Source: Datisca glomerata (taxonomy: Eukaryota > Streptophyta > Magnoliopsida > Cucurbitales > Datiscaceae). From it: a DNA stretch of 64,000 nt. Positions 25,741 through 37,639 of this stretch are shown here, piece by piece. Within the stretch, counting starts at the first letter, position 1, and each line of letters starts with the position of its first letter. A program made the position numbers and the translations under genes. The notes below the pieces were generated by a model. That model searched no databases. It was not told where the DNA came from and was given only the letters and a program-made list of their open reading frames with translations. Location of the stretch: contig QANY01013855.1 of assembly GCA_003255025.1 (NCBI GenBank), positions 1,331,524-1,395,523 on the forward strand. The letters run 5' to 3'.

Positions 25741-26219
25741 TGTACAATAAATGAACATCAAACGACGTTCCAGAAATAAGAAAACAAATAAATATTTCCA
25801 GAAAATTCATGAACATGAAAAACCCATAAAAATTCAAGCTTTATAGAAAGAAGAAAACAAAACTTATACATGTTTCAGATAGAAGAACTAACAATCATTT
25901 GCTGTTGCGGGAAGAATGAAGAAGACAAAGAAGAAGATGAAAAAAACAAAGAGGAAAACAAAGGAGAAGCAGAAAAAATAAAAAATGAAGAAGGAGAAAT
26001 TGGGTGGGTAGGGAGGTTTTGAGTGTTAAGTGAGTAGACCATGACATTTGATTAGACATCTTGTAAGAAGGTTAATGGGGAAAAAAGTGAAAAAGTGAAG
26101 GAAAAGTGGGTCAGGGTCAGGGTAAGCAAGAATTAGTGTAGGGGTTGATTTATGCAAAATGGTTAGTGTAGAGGTTGATTTTTGCAAAAAAAAACTTCTA
26201 TGTTTAAGCAAATGTGACT

Positions 26220-26640
26220 TTTTGTAGATTAAAGAGTCAATATTATCCTTTCTATGTAAAAACCCATGGACCCCACAAAATCTTAGTTATTTCTCTTTAT
26301 CTTTCTTTTTTTGTTTTCCCTCCCATATTTTACGTTTTCTTCTCCATGTTTTCCACTTTTCCAGCACAATGAGGGTCCATTTTTCTCTCCATTTAGCATT
26401 CATTCACTAAATCTCTCACTTGTTTCCTCCATTGATGCAAACTTTCACTCATATCTTCAACTAACACAAAACCTAAAATTATTAGATTAATCATCAACAA
26501 TCCTAGAAGGTAGGTATAGAATAAAAAATGTGGTGGACTCCAAAAACATTATTTACGTCTCTCTCTTTTGTTTTGTTTTCTCTTTAATTTTGTGTCTTCT
26601 TCTTCTTCTTCATGTTTTCCATTTTGAGTCACAATGAGTA
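26220..26640. other. Non-coding stretch between MULE A and the 233-bp tandem repeat
   Basis: Pyrimidine-rich on the plus strand, with several TCTC/TTTTC tracts resembling a plant 5' leader and ending in an AGGTAGG-like donor near 26510. No coding exon can be attached to it. Nothing else is recognisable. Confidence 0.3.
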
Positions 26641-27200
26641 TCTAGCAGTTGTGTGTTAAAATTAACACTTGCTAGAACATAGTCTAACTGAATAATTTCT
26701 GCTAGGTCATGGTCTAGCAGAACAAACAGAAACAGAAAAATTTGGGGTCTGTAATTATGACACCCCAAACAACATACATTAAAAATATAAGATCATCCCA
26801 AGATAGAAATGATTTTCTTACGTGCCACGTCATTAGACCATGGTCTAGCAAAAAATATTATGATAGATCATAGTCTAGTAGTTGTGTGTTAAAATTAACA
26901 CTTGCTAGGCTATTGTCTATCAAAATTATTTCTACCAGACCATGATCTAGCAGAGCAAATAGAAACAGGGAAATATGGAGTCTCTAATTATGACATCCAA
27001 AATAACCTACATCAACAATATAAGATCATCCCAAGGCAGAAATATTTTTTTCACGTGCCAGGTCGCTAGACCATGGTCTAACATAAAATATTATGCTAGA
27101 CCACGATCTAGAAATTTTGTGTTAAAATTAACACTTGCTAGACCATGGTCTAGCAGGGAAAATAGAAACATGGTAATATGGGGTTTGTGATTATGAGTCA
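26640..27200. repeat. Tandem repeat, 233-bp period, with CTAGACCATGGTCTAG palindromes
   Basis: The landmark GTTAAAATTAACAC occurs at 26655, 26888 and 27121, exactly 233 bp apart each time. Two full units and a partial third are present. Each unit holds the near-perfect palindrome GCTAGACCATGGTCTAGC or a mutated form, twice per unit. GTTAAAATTAAC is itself nearly palindromic. No coding frame is conserved between units. Confidence 0.85.
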
Positions 27201-27478
27201 AAACAGAACAATATCTAAGCAGATTCAAATTCTAACAAAGAGTCACAATGTCATGCTATACAACTACAACTCTTTAATAACATAATAAATATCAACATTG
27301 ACTCACATCCTATATAACAACTCTCTGATAACATAATAAACACCCTAAAATCTAGAGTCTTCAATCTCATACATGTGGGTACTTGTCCTTGGTTTCTCTC
27401 TTTGATCGATGATCTTCCTCGAAACTTCAAAAACATCGTTACTTTTTCGAGGCTTCTCTAACTGATCTACACTCTTTC

Positions 27479-28010
27479 AAGAACTACGGTTACGTGGGTT
27501 ATAAACACCATCTAGATGTGGATGCACATAATCAAGTTTAAATGCAAGGTCATCCTAAGAAAAAGAAACCCACATAGAATTCAAATTAGAGTATTGAAGA
27601 AAATGTTAGACACAATCATAACAAAAAACAAAGACGGTTAACAAAAATATCATAGAACTTGAGGATTAAGGAAGTCGCTAGTGGTTACTAAACCAAGAAT
27701 AGATCTATTCAGCCCATGACCAGGAGCAATACTCCATTTTATACTAACTTTGGCGGTCTTTTGGTCTAATTCTTTAAGATTTATCTCAAGAACCTTGGTT
27801 GGTATTCTCACAGGTCTTTTACTTTCAAGTCCTCATTTATTTTCCCAAAACACATCTCAGGTAACCCCATGAAGAACCAATGCAGTAAATAGGAAAGTAT
27901 AAAGGAGAAATATGAAAAGAATTTTGGCTTACATGAATGACATAAAATGGGCAATTAACCAAGGGGATTTTGTCAATATTGCCAAAAGGCATAAACCAAC
28001 TTCAGGTTAT
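27479..28010 (-). pseudogene. Possible 3' exons of an unrecognised gene (fragment)
   Basis: Three minus-strand segments read like protein. About 28005-27945 gives FMPFGNIDKIPLVNCPFYVIH. About 27819-27655 gives VRIPTKVLEINLKELD and IKWSIAPGHGLNRSILGL. After a possible CTTAG acceptor, 27555-27479 gives DDLAFKLDYVHPHLDGVYNP followed by a stop. Gaps between segments could be introns, though the donor at the second block is weak. I do not recognise the family. It lies between two transposons and has no visible 5' part, so it is more likely a captured or stranded fragment than a working gene. Confidence 0.3.
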
Positions 28011-28087
28011 GAAGCATATAATATTTTTTCAATTTGTTAAATGGTGAATTACAAATATTTGATGTGATGCCTTGGTGGATGGCATAG

Positions 28088-28363
28088 GGTTCAAGTAGTT
28101 GTACCTAACTACTTGAACCCTTCAAGTAGTGGGTTCGATTCTGAAAGTAAAAAAATATTACTTGAAGGGTTCAAGTAGTCAGATTCAACTACTTGAACCC
28201 TTCAAGTAGTCAGTTTGATTCTTGCAGTCAATTTTTCATTGAGCATGTGACTACTTGAAGGGTTCAAGTAGTCATTTTTTACTACCTGAACCCTTCAAGT
28301 AGTTTTTTCTCTCTTAAAATCTATTGTCCAGTAACTCATCACTACTTGAAGGGTTCAAGTAGT
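28088..28363. repeat. Six copies of a 23-bp perfect palindrome
   Basis: The unit has 10-bp arms ACTACTTGAA and TTCAAGTAGT separated by GGG (or CCC on the other strand). Copies lie at 28108-28130, 28158-28179, 28188-28210, 28250-28272, 28281-28303 and 28341-28363, with a half-copy at about 28088-28099. Spacers of 8-58 bp are unrelated to each other. Copies alternate in the orientation of the central triplet. Confidence 0.9.
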
Positions 28364-28679
28364 GATGCAGACGATGCAACTTTAAAATTTCAAGAACAAA
28401 TGGATCGTGGCACGCGCAAGTCAACTTCCATATGGCATAACTTTTGACTCGGGTGAATCCACGTGGCTTGTAAAATGTTCCATGATCCAGTTATCTTAAC
28501 CTATTTATGTTATTATATATTTAGGTAATCCAAAAACAGTTAGAGTTGAGAGGTCTTTCAAATAGATATTATTATATTATATGTGTCTATCAATTCTAAT
28601 TAATAGAGTTAAATGCTTTTATATGTTTGGAGTTAAGTAATCTAATTATTATGTTATGAATTGAATTGAAGGGTTATAA

Positions 28680-29157
28680 TAACACCAAAGTATCAAGTTT
28701 TTTTGGTGAACTCAAGAGAAGTGTGTTGCTTGCAACAAAACTATTTATCCAATTGAGAAGGTAATATCTCTGTCTAATTCTATTTTTCTATAAATAACAT
28801 ATGACTGCAGTGTGCATAACATGTACTTAGGAATGTGCGAACTAAAAGAAATCTCTATGGTTAAAGTGATATCTCAGTAGCTTGGTAGAATTAGATTGGG
28901 TGAATTTCGGCATGAAGCTGCTGCTACTGGACAAAGGTGTCTAAGTGCTTATAAACCTACCTTCTTGTTAATTAGTACTTAAGAGATATGAAACTTCTTA
29001 ACTATGATGGTTACAGTGAAAGATGATTTCTCTTTATTTCAGATGGGGGTGGATGGGAAATCATACCATAAAGCATGTTTTAGTTGCACACATAGAGGAT
29101 GTGTAATAAGCCCATCCAACTACATAGCACATGACCATCTTCTCTATTGTAAGCACA
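28680..29157 (+). pseudogene. LIM-domain protein gene fragment (second LIM domain, intron kept)
   Basis: The first exon part ends at 28760 with TQEKCVACNKTIYPIEK followed by GTAATA. The next exon starts at 29043 after TTTCAG and reads MGVDGKSYHKACFSC...GCVISPSNYIAHDHLLYCKH. These form one LIM zinc-finger domain of the plant actin-bundling LIM type, with C-x2-C, H-x2-C-x2-C and the YC ligand in place. A one-base frame change lies just upstream of TQEK (near 28715). The coding sequence ends abruptly at about 29150-29160 and continues into copia integrase sequence, giving a chimeric open frame. The intron shows that it came from genomic DNA, not from an mRNA. It lacks the first LIM domain and a start, so it is a fragment. 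Confidence 0.75.
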
Positions 29158-29175
29158 ACAAAATGGTATTGCATT

Positions 29176-30970
29176 GCAGAGAGGAGAAACTAAACCTTAT
29201 TGGATATGGTTAGGTCGATGTTAAGCTACTCATCAATGTCACTTACATTTTGGATATATGTACTACACGTGACAACTTACATTTTGAATGTAATGCCCTC
29301 TAAGTCTGCAAAGAAGACACCCTTAGAGTTATGGAATGGCTTCAAACCTAGTTTGCGTCATTTCCATATATAAGGGTGTCCAACTCATATTCTTAGACCC
29401 AAGATCAAAAAGTTAGACTCAAGGTCGGAGGTATGCATATTCGTAGGCTATACTCCAGAGACTAGAGGTGGGTATTTTTATAGTCACAAGGATCAAAAAA
29501 TGTTTGTGTCGACAGAGGAAACCTTCATTGAGCATGACTATATGCAAAACTACAAACCTTGTACCAAAGTAGTTCTCGAAAAATTAGCGGCTGATGAGAT
29601 TAGACCACCATAAATTTCTACTAATAAATGACAAATCAAAGAAACCACAGCTCTCGTAAAGGAAACTAATTCACTACAAACTAGAAGCACATGTCCTAGT
29701 GTCAGACACTAATACGGACGATCCATTATCTTATGAAGAAGCAATGGATGATCCTAAAAATGAGAAATGGCAAGAATTCATGAACCAGGAAATGGAATCT
29801 ATGCATTTCAATTTAGTCTAGGAACTTGTAGATCTACCTGAAGATGTCAAGCTCATTGGATGTAAATGGATCTTGAAGAAGAAAAGAGGTGCATATAGAA
29901 AAGTAGAGACTTTCAAGGCACAGTTAGTAGCCAGGGGCTATACACAAAGGGAGAGTGTCGATTATGAAGAGTCATTCTCCCATGTGGCCATGCTGAAATT
30001 CATTCGCATCCTTTTGTCCATAACCGCTAGTTTTAACAATGAGATATGGTAAATGGATGTCAAGACAACTTTTTTGAATGGCCCTCTTAAAGAAAGCATC
30101 TATATGATGCAACCAAAATGGTTCGTAGAAGAGGAGAAAGATCAGAAAGTATGCAAGTTGCTTAAATCCATTTATGGATTAAAGCAAAAATCTAGATCTT
30201 GAAATCTTACCTTTGATGAGATTATAAAATCTTATAGCTTCAGCCAAATGTTGATGAAGCCCATGTTTATAAATACATTAAAGATAAGATATTGATTTTC
30301 TTAGTTCTTCGTGTTGATGATATTCTACTTATTAGCAATGATGTGGAAACTCTCTAAAAAGTAAATAAATGGTTAGCTGATAAATTTCAAATGAAAGATT
30401 TGGGAGTAGCGAGCTATATTTTAGGCATCCAAATCCTAAGTGACAGAAAGAACAAGCTCTTAGCGCTTTTTTATGCATCTTATATTGATAAGGTGCTGAA
30501 GAGATTCTCTATGAAGAATTCCAAGAAATGTCAATCACCGACCAGAGACGAAATTTTCCTTTCCAAATAACAATGTCCTAAAACACTTCAGGAGGAGGAG
30601 GATATGAGAGAGGTTCTGTATGCTTCAGTAGTTGGAAGTCTCATGTATGTCATGTTCTGTACGAGACCGGACATCTGTTATGCATTGGGAATTTTCAGTC
30701 ATTATCAATCAAATTGAGTTTTAGAACATTGGATTGCAGTAAAAACATTCTCAAGTGTCTTAGGAGATTGAGAAACTGTATGTTTGTCTATCCAGGTGGA
30801 GACTTGAATCACACTAGATATACTGATTAGGAATCAGATGTGGATAGTTGAAAGTCGACGTATGGGTCATACACCGAGTTGATCTAAATGTTATGAAGAT
30901 AACGTTGGATCAGAATCTAGCTGACTCATTTACCAAGACACTTCCTACGAAGTTGTTTGATGGTCATGTG
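29176..30970 (+). pseudogene. Copia pol remnant (integrase end, reverse transcriptase, RNase H)
   Basis: Parallel to 59805-61824 in the main copia element. Identifiable blocks are the integrase C-terminal part, the sequence around GWYFYSHKDQKMFVS, and the reverse transcriptase core. In the core the usual Y-V-D-D is read as R-V-D-D (near 30309-30320). RNase H is partly deleted. Many stops and frame changes occur, so no polyprotein can be made. Confidence 0.8.
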
Positions 30971-31023
30971 TGAAACATGTGATTAAGAGAAATGCAACAT
31001 TTGCTTTAGGGCAAGTGGGAGAT

Positions 31024-33262
31024 TGTTGGGAGTTATGTCCTCAAAACATGTGTATTGACATTTTGATATAAAATTTAATGAGCATTACATTTTTCTTATA
31101 ATTGTTCTTTTAATTTATTGTTGAATAATTATAAAAATATATAAAAAATCAATAATCATTAATGAGACTATGATTTTGTATTAGTACGAGAGAATTAAGA
31201 TCATAGATAATGAATAAAATTATTAGTAAGATATTAAAGTGTGAAATCTTTAATGAATGGTTGCTAGTACGGTTCACTAAACATTATGAATGCATGTGAT
31301 CTAAATCCGGATCATTGACGTGGATATATATCTTAGTTAATGTTCTTTATATAATGAGATTATATATGACTGGACCAATGTGAATTAATATCTTTATCAC
31401 CGTGTCGTTTATCATAAAAATTTAATGCACATCAATTAAGATGATCATATGTAGATTAGTCTAAATCCTGAGTAGTCATGAACTCATATGCATATCTACT
31501 GAATCTTTTGATTCACTCATTAAGGTTTCTTTGGAAAACAGGCTAATGAATTTTGTTTTGGAGATTTAGTGATATGGATGGCTGGGAACATGATCTTACA
31601 AAATTTGAAATCCAAACTTTTGTAACGGATCGTATATTAGTTCCCTTAAGTATTAATTCTAGAACTGAATGGTTATTGAGCTCAAATTTATAATAAATTT
31701 ATAAATTAGTCATTCACTAGTGAATTAATGAAACTTAAGGATTAAGAGGTAATTAGAAGGGTAAAATAATAATTTTGACCAGTTCTAATTTACGAACCAA
31801 TAATTGGAGGACATAACTACGTAAAGTGATTATATCAGTGGATCGTATGAAAATATTATGTAAATACAATATATAATCTCTAAGAGTGTAATTTCATATT
31901 TATAGTGGAGTAATTATGAAATTAATAAATAAAATTATTTAATTAAAGATTTTAATTAATAATCTGGTTTATTAGAGCTTAGGATTATATGTCTATGATC
32001 CCAAGTCACTTATATACTACGCAATCTAGGATGTGAATATTTCAAGACATGAGAAAAACATTTACTTGCAAAAGAATTTTTACTCTGAGGCAAGTACATA
32101 ATTATGAGTTAATTATATGTGATTAATTAATTAAAAATTAATTAGTTGAATTATTTATATATATTAATGTAATTTTCGAAATTAATATATATATATATAA
32201 TTGTCAATTACTTTTTTAATTATCAATAAGTGAGACAAAATATATAATTAGTAAAATTAGATAATTAAATTATTATTAGATAATAATTTGGATCAACTAA
32301 ATCTGTTATTTGTAAAATAACAGATAATTTAGTTGATAGAGATAATCAAATATGTTAATTTTGAATTAACAAATATCTAGATATTTAAATTGATTAAAAT
32401 AAATATTTAATATGTAGTAATTGTCACGTGTCAATCACTGATTAGGTATCAGAGAATGTCATGAACTTCTGTAGTGTCACGTGTCATTATAGTAATGGTT
32501 GTGCAATACTATAGTGTCATGTGACGCTGTAGTTGTGCACAATAGCAGTAAGTCCCACTGCTATTGGCAATTATATAATTAAATATTATTTCAATTATTC
32601 TAAAATATCTGATACGCCATTATAAAAAAATATACATATATTATTCTGATGGCCTAAAATAATGAATGAGTTCAATATGTTCGATCAATCAGTTGGATCA
32701 GAGACTCGGTTCATCAATCAAGAGTTGAGAAAAGAACTCAATTCTCAAGGAATGGTTTTTCTACGATTAAGAGTTAATCAAATCTCTAAAAGAATCATCG
32801 TCACGTTCTTTTAGAGAATCGTCTCACAAAATTCATTCTCAGTAAAATCTCTAGATCTCATGTGTTGAGTACATCTAGAGATATAAAAGTGTATTCGTTA
32901 GATTCTACGTGCCCACACATGTCCTAGTAAGTTGAGGATTGACTTGGAAGATCTTGGTGTGGATCTCAAAGTCTGCTGATTGTTGGAACGATTTGGTGGG
33001 AATGAAGAATCGATTGGTTTCGTGAGGATGCTTGATTTAGACTACAAGAGGTATATGATCTTAACCTTGTATGTTGATAATTTAATATATAAATATATAA
33101 CGGATTCTAGCTGATTGAAAAAGAGTTTTCAATAAAAGTTTTTTGGTTATCGCAGCATTGGGCGATTTTGTTTTACTAAAAGATTCGATTTTTTATTAAA
33201 ATTTAATTTTTAAATGGTAACGAGCCACACGCTTCCGTCGCGCACATGCCATGATGACCAAC
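31024..33262 (+). repeat. 3' LTR of the truncated copia element
   Basis: Begins TGTTGGGAGTTATGTCC directly after the polypurine tract. It is the most complete copy at its 5' end: the first 64 bp are missing from the LTR at 61810, and a segment of about 120 bp is missing from the LTR at 53821. The exact 3' end near 33245-33262 is blurred ('gatgaccaacgcg' in place of CAACCAGCA). Confidence 0.85.
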
Positions 33263-33264
33263 GC

Positions 33265-33450
33265 GTGTAACTGATCGTGTAGTCTATACGATGACTACAC
33301 GAGGTCCGTGTAACCGATCGTGTAGTCTACACGATGACTACATGAGGTCCGTGTGACCGATCATATAGTCTACATGAAGACTACACGAGGTCCGTGTAAC
33401 CGATCATGTAGTCTACAATGTGACTACACGTGGTCCGTGTACCAATCGTG
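33265..33450. repeat. Palindromic GTGTAG array, left end of MULE B
   Basis: Four units of about 43 bp, each with CGTGTAGTCTACACGATGAC followed by TACACGAGGTCCGTG. The units are more regular here than in copy A, which suggests tandem amplification. The array abuts the LTR. Confidence 0.85.
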
Positions 33451-33499
33451 TAGTCACACTTTTCTGGTTTGTCTGCTTAATATTACACATTTTTTTTAC

Positions 33500-35730
33500 T
33501 CGACGCCTCCTCAGTCACCCTTTCCAATAGAAGAGGAAGCTAATGAGGAAAAGGATGCCATTGAAAAGGAATAGGAGAAGAAGAAAATGAGGAAGAGGCC
33601 GATGGAGGCCATAGAAAATGAAGAGGAGGAGAAGAAGAGGAGGAGTAAGAGGTCCAAGGAGGCCATAGAAAAAATAGAGGAGAATAAGATTGTGTCCAAG
33701 AAGTTCAATGGACATGAAGATTGGGTGATGAAATGTATGATTATAATGGACCAAAATACCACTTCAATGGATAAGAAGATTCCGTCCATACAATCTGACA
33801 TTTCTTTTGCGATTTTTCAAATTAAAAAGAGAAATAAGGTAACAAGGAGGAAGAAGGTGAAAAGAAAGAAGATGAAAATGAGAAAGAAGAAATAGAAGAA
33901 AAAGAAGAACAAACAAAAGAAGAAACAAAAAATAGAAGAAAAATAAGAAAAAAACAAAAGAAGAAGAAGAAAAATAAAAAAAAATAGAAGAAAATAAATA
34001 CACAAAGAAGAAGAAAAATAAGGGAAGAGATGAATAAAATAAGAATTAGAAGAAAGAAAGAGGAAGAAAAAATAAGAATTAGAAGAAAGAAAGAGGAACT
34101 TGAAAAAAATAGAAGAAGAAGAAACAGAAAAAGAAGAAGAAAATGTTGCATTGATTGATTCGCCTGGGTCAACGGAGTAGTCCAATGATGGAGAAGAGGA
34201 AGAGCTCGTATGCCTTGATGAACTCGGTAAGAGGAAGATAAAAAGATCTCGGGTCCTAGAGTCACCTACTTGGGAAACCGAATAAGTTGAAAAGAAGAAG
34301 CAGTGAAGGAAAAAAGCTAATGAGAATATCATTGCCAAAACGGACTTCAAACTTTTTCAACCATATGGTGATGTATCTTTAGAGGATGAAGCCCATTTTA
34401 AAGCCTAGTTCACCTTCCCAAGGACAACGTAAATTCTGTAATTTTATTCTCATTCTCATACATGATGGTTACACCGAACCCGTGTAGTATACAATATGGT
34501 TACAATGATATCGTGTAACCACTGTGTAGTAAACTAATCGTGTACCTATTATTGATATATAATTACGTTGTACAAGAACGAGAAAGTAGACATTAGATTT
34601 TGCATCGTTGACGTTACATGGTTAAAAAAAACTAGTCTATTCACCTTATGAATGGCTTGAGTAAGATGTAAAAAGTTATTTTTAATCTTTGTTAATGTGG
34701 TATTTAAAATAAATATAAATATCTCAACTAATCTTTATTACATTGCAGCATATCGATGCATACCTGGAGCTCCTAAGGAAGGATTTGCAAGACTACAACT
34801 CTCATATCAGAATCAGTGTTGGTGATTTGATTCTGCAAATAAGTAAGATTTGTTTTTTAACTTAATGAAGTGCATACTTTAGTCTTCACGAAGCCTTCAC
34901 GTTTTCTCGTGTAGACTACATGAAGTCTACACGAGGCAATGTGGGAGGCCTCGTGTAGACTTCATGTAGTCTACACGAGGCAACGTAAAAGACCTCATGT
35001 AGACTTCATGACCATTTTTTATTGACATTGAGGATTTAATTTTTTTCTCGTGACATTACAGGGGAACCTGTATGGCCGAATGAAAGAGTTTGAGCAAGAT
35101 CCCGTGTGCTGAGATATTGACATTGATGATTCGTTTTGGTACGTGAACCTCAGCTTGCAGATAAATTTTGGAAGGAACTGGGAAAAGTCTGATAAGGTTA
35201 TCTTTCTAATGAATGTGAAGCAAAGTCATTAGATTGTGGTTGAGCTTGATTTGAATGGCTAGTGTATTCGTATTTATAACTCCATGAACACGTCATATCA
35301 ATGTTCTTTGTACATTGAAATAATAAAACATTTTATGAAGATTGTCCATCGGCTGCTTCAAATGATGAACATTTATGTGAGTAGAAAGGAGGTTAAACTC
35401 AAATATGAGTGGAAATATGAGATCATGAAGTGTCCAGAACAAGAGAATGAGTAAGTGAAATATACATTTTTTTTAAGTCCGTTTAAAATTTCATACATAT
35501 TATTTAATTGTGTTTTTACATTTCATGTGTTTTGTAGGTTCGATTGTTGGGTACTCACCCTTAAGTTTGTCGAAGCCCTCGCATATGGGAATAACCTCCA
35601 AGAAATAATTCAACAAAAAATATCAGAATATCGAAGACGAATTACAATGAGTTATTTGCACGTGGCACAGTTGTACCGAAATAATTTGGATATATTTTAT
35701 GGATTTTTTGGAATTTTTTACGCTTAAGCT
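33500..35730 (+). pseudogene. Ulp1/SENP-type cysteine protease-like gene in MULE B
   Basis: The N-terminal part (33505-33900) shares PPQSPFPIEEEANEE and VSKKFNGHEDWVMKC with copy A. A long Lys/Glu-rich tract (33840-34145) leads to NVALIDSPGSTE. The C-terminal part (35090-35690) resembles a C48 peptidase domain: an H followed by a stop then IVVELDL (near 35227), CIRIYNSM (near 35265), CPEQENE (35432-35452), then after an intron F-D-C-W-VLTLKF (35538-35575). In family members the catalytic His, Asp, Gln and Cys fall in this order; here a stop follows the His. Two palindromic arrays (34455-34535 and 34885-35010) lie at likely intron positions. Ulp1-like genes inside MULEs are known from several plants. 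This copy is disabled. Confidence 0.7.
34455..35010. repeat. Two small palindromic GTGTAG arrays inside the Ulp1-like gene
   Basis: 34455-34535 has degenerate ATGGTTACA/GTGTAAC half-sites. 34885-35010 has three near-palindromic units built on CTCGTGTAGACTACATGAAG. Both lie between recognisable coding blocks. Confidence 0.65.
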
Positions 35731-35874
35731 CATGATTTTAAGAATTCAGATCTGTATTTTTCTTAACAAACTTTTTATTTCTATACACTCTCAAATTGCG
35801 ATTTGTGGATTTTTATAACTTGTATTTTTAATGCCCAATCTTCTTATATGTTGTTGAATGCTTTTGGGTACTAT

Positions 35875-36020
35875 ATGTTTAGTGTAGGTTTCATGTAACC
35901 TACATGATGATTTCAGTGGCATCGTGTAGTGTTCATATAGCCTACATGATGATTTCACGGGCGTCGTGTAGCTTACACAATGACTTCATGGGTATCGTGT
36001 AGTCATCATGTAGACTAATT
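35875..36020. repeat. Palindromic array at the meeting point of the two MULE B genes
   Basis: Counterpart of 22345-22490: GTAGCCTACATGATGATTTC-type units, more degenerate. It separates the 3' ends of the convergent protease and transposase genes. Confidence 0.7.
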
Positions 36021-36029
36021 AAACTTTAT

Positions 36030-37620
36030 GGCATTGTTCTGCACGTTTGTCGATTGTGTCCAATTTACCCACAACGTTTGCACTTCCTTCTCACTACTTC
36101 CTCACATCTAGATGGAATTCTCTATGTCTTAGGCCTGCCACTTTGCCACCTCGTTATAGGTGGCAATACCACCTTTTCATGAACCTCCTGGTTGATGACA
36201 TACTCTGCTTGATCTCTGTGATGATGTATTATTTTCGCATACGCAGTAATTAGAACCTCATTTTTATAGAACCTCGAACACATACCGTATATTGAAATAT
36301 TACGCTGCCAACATGCCGTCAACGCACACTTGCATGGAATTTGATCAAGATCAAATTCTCGGCACGTACAAGTCTTAAGATGCAAGTTTATCATTGTTTC
36401 TCTACCCCCACCAGCGACATAAAACTCGTGGATGTCTGAAGGAAACAATGATAATGACCGCGATGCAACATGCTTCTTTTTAAGCTCAGTCTCAACTCAA
36501 TGTGACATATGCGAGGTGACTTGACAGACAATCATCCATTGTTCATAGAACCACCGTTGTAACATGTCACGAATATGTTCTACAAGGCATGTAATAGGAA
36601 GCTTTCTAGCATCCTTCAAGATTCCATTCAAACATTCCACGATGTTTGTAATCATTATATTGTATCGTCTTCCGTCAAAACAGGAACGTGCCTACCTCTA
36701 ACCTCCCCCCACCGACATGTATTGTGAGACATCTGGAAATGCATATGTAAAATGAGTCATCAGCCGATCAAATTCTGGACAACGGTATTCCTTTGTTGCT
36801 TTAAAAAACAATGTGACCGCATCTTCCATTTTATAAATTGATTTGATATTTTGGCCCATATAAAAGATCAAGCTCCATGAAGCGTATTGGGAAAGACAAC
36901 ATGTACAACATTTAGTATATTTGTATGCCTATCAGATATAAACACCAAGTATTCTGGATCATCGATTACATCGTGAAGTTTACGGAAGAACCATTCCCAT
37001 GAATCATTATTTTCTGAATCTGCAATTCCCAATGCAATGAGATGTACTTGGTTGTTCCCATCCTTTACAGTTGTAATAAATAATACCACTTTGTATTTGG
37101 TTTTTAAGGCGGTTACGTCAACGACAAAGACAGGTCGTATACAGTTAAAAAATCCAAGAACAGAGAGTCCAAAAGCCATGAATTTTTTTTTAAATGATCT
37201 CGCACATCGTTATAATGATGGTTTCTTTCAAAATGATCAACATTCTCAAAGTGAGGAATGCTTTCAGATGGAAAAAATTTAGGCTTGATACTTATAAATA
37301 ATGCGATTCGAAGTGATTCTGATTTATTCTCTGTAACAAAGAACTGTAAATTTCTATCCTTTAAAATTTCAGCAGGAGGGCATGGGACATGGCTTGATAA
37401 AAAAAATTGATGGACATATCATACTTTGAGGGGTCTGTTGGAGTTCTTCATGCAATATATCCAATAGCTCGTCGTAATTGCAGTTAGTTGATATCTCTAA
37501 TAATTTGGTCTCTCTCCATTAAAAGACCATATTGTATCATTTTCACCCAATCTCCATCATGGATTACAAAAATTCAAACTTTCATACATATGTGTGTATA
37601 CATTAATAAAGAAAGTCAGT
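36030..37620 (-). pseudogene. MURA-type (MULE) transposase remnant, copy B
   Basis: The catalytic-type block (37179-36868) contains RPVFVVDVTALKTKYK, DGNNQVHLIALGIADSENND and EYLVFISDRH, in the order of the MULE DDE domain. The SWIM finger (36390-36330) reads CTCREFDLDQIPCKCALTAC; the final histidine ligand is replaced by Cys. The knuckle (36090-36045) has C-K-R-C then a stop where Gly-Gln is read in copy A. The N-terminal part is truncated by the join near 37190, beyond which 37200-37620 matches 24880-25300 of copy A. Not functional. Confidence 0.8.
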
Positions 37621-37639
37621 ACAAGAAGAATGTATAATG

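Larger units (their letters stand above)
20396..26195. mobile_element. MULE copy A (Ulp1-bearing Mutator-like element, decayed)
   Basis: The boundaries are approximate. The left part (20396-20570) looks like a transcribed leader with a CAAG/GTAAAT donor. It is followed by palindromic GTGTAG arrays (20750-20930), the N-terminal part of a Ulp1-type gene on the plus strand, a Lys/Glu codon-rich stretch (21310-21930), further arrays (22345-22490; 23690-24080; 25310-25740), and a transposase on the minus strand. Blocks run in the same order in copy B (33262-38550). The right end is set by where similarity to B stops (about 26195 against 38550). No target-site duplication or clean terminal inverted repeat was found. 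The Ulp1 catalytic region present in B is missing here. Confidence 0.75.
29150..33262 (+). mobile_element. 5'-truncated Ty1/copia element with 3' LTR
   Basis: Starts abruptly in integrase sequence at the join with the LIM fragment and runs through reverse transcriptase and RNase H remnants to a purine-rich tract ('gggcaagtgggaga', 31010-31022). The 3' LTR follows (31024 to about 33262). It belongs to the same family as the element at 53821-63952. The 5' LTR, gag and protease are absent. The right end passes into the GTGTAG array of MULE copy B, so no target duplication can be checked. Confidence 0.85.

Noticed and set aside
33764..34350. Minus-strand Ser/Phe-rich open frames
   Set aside because: Same situation in MULE copy B: antisense to a purine-rich coding tract.
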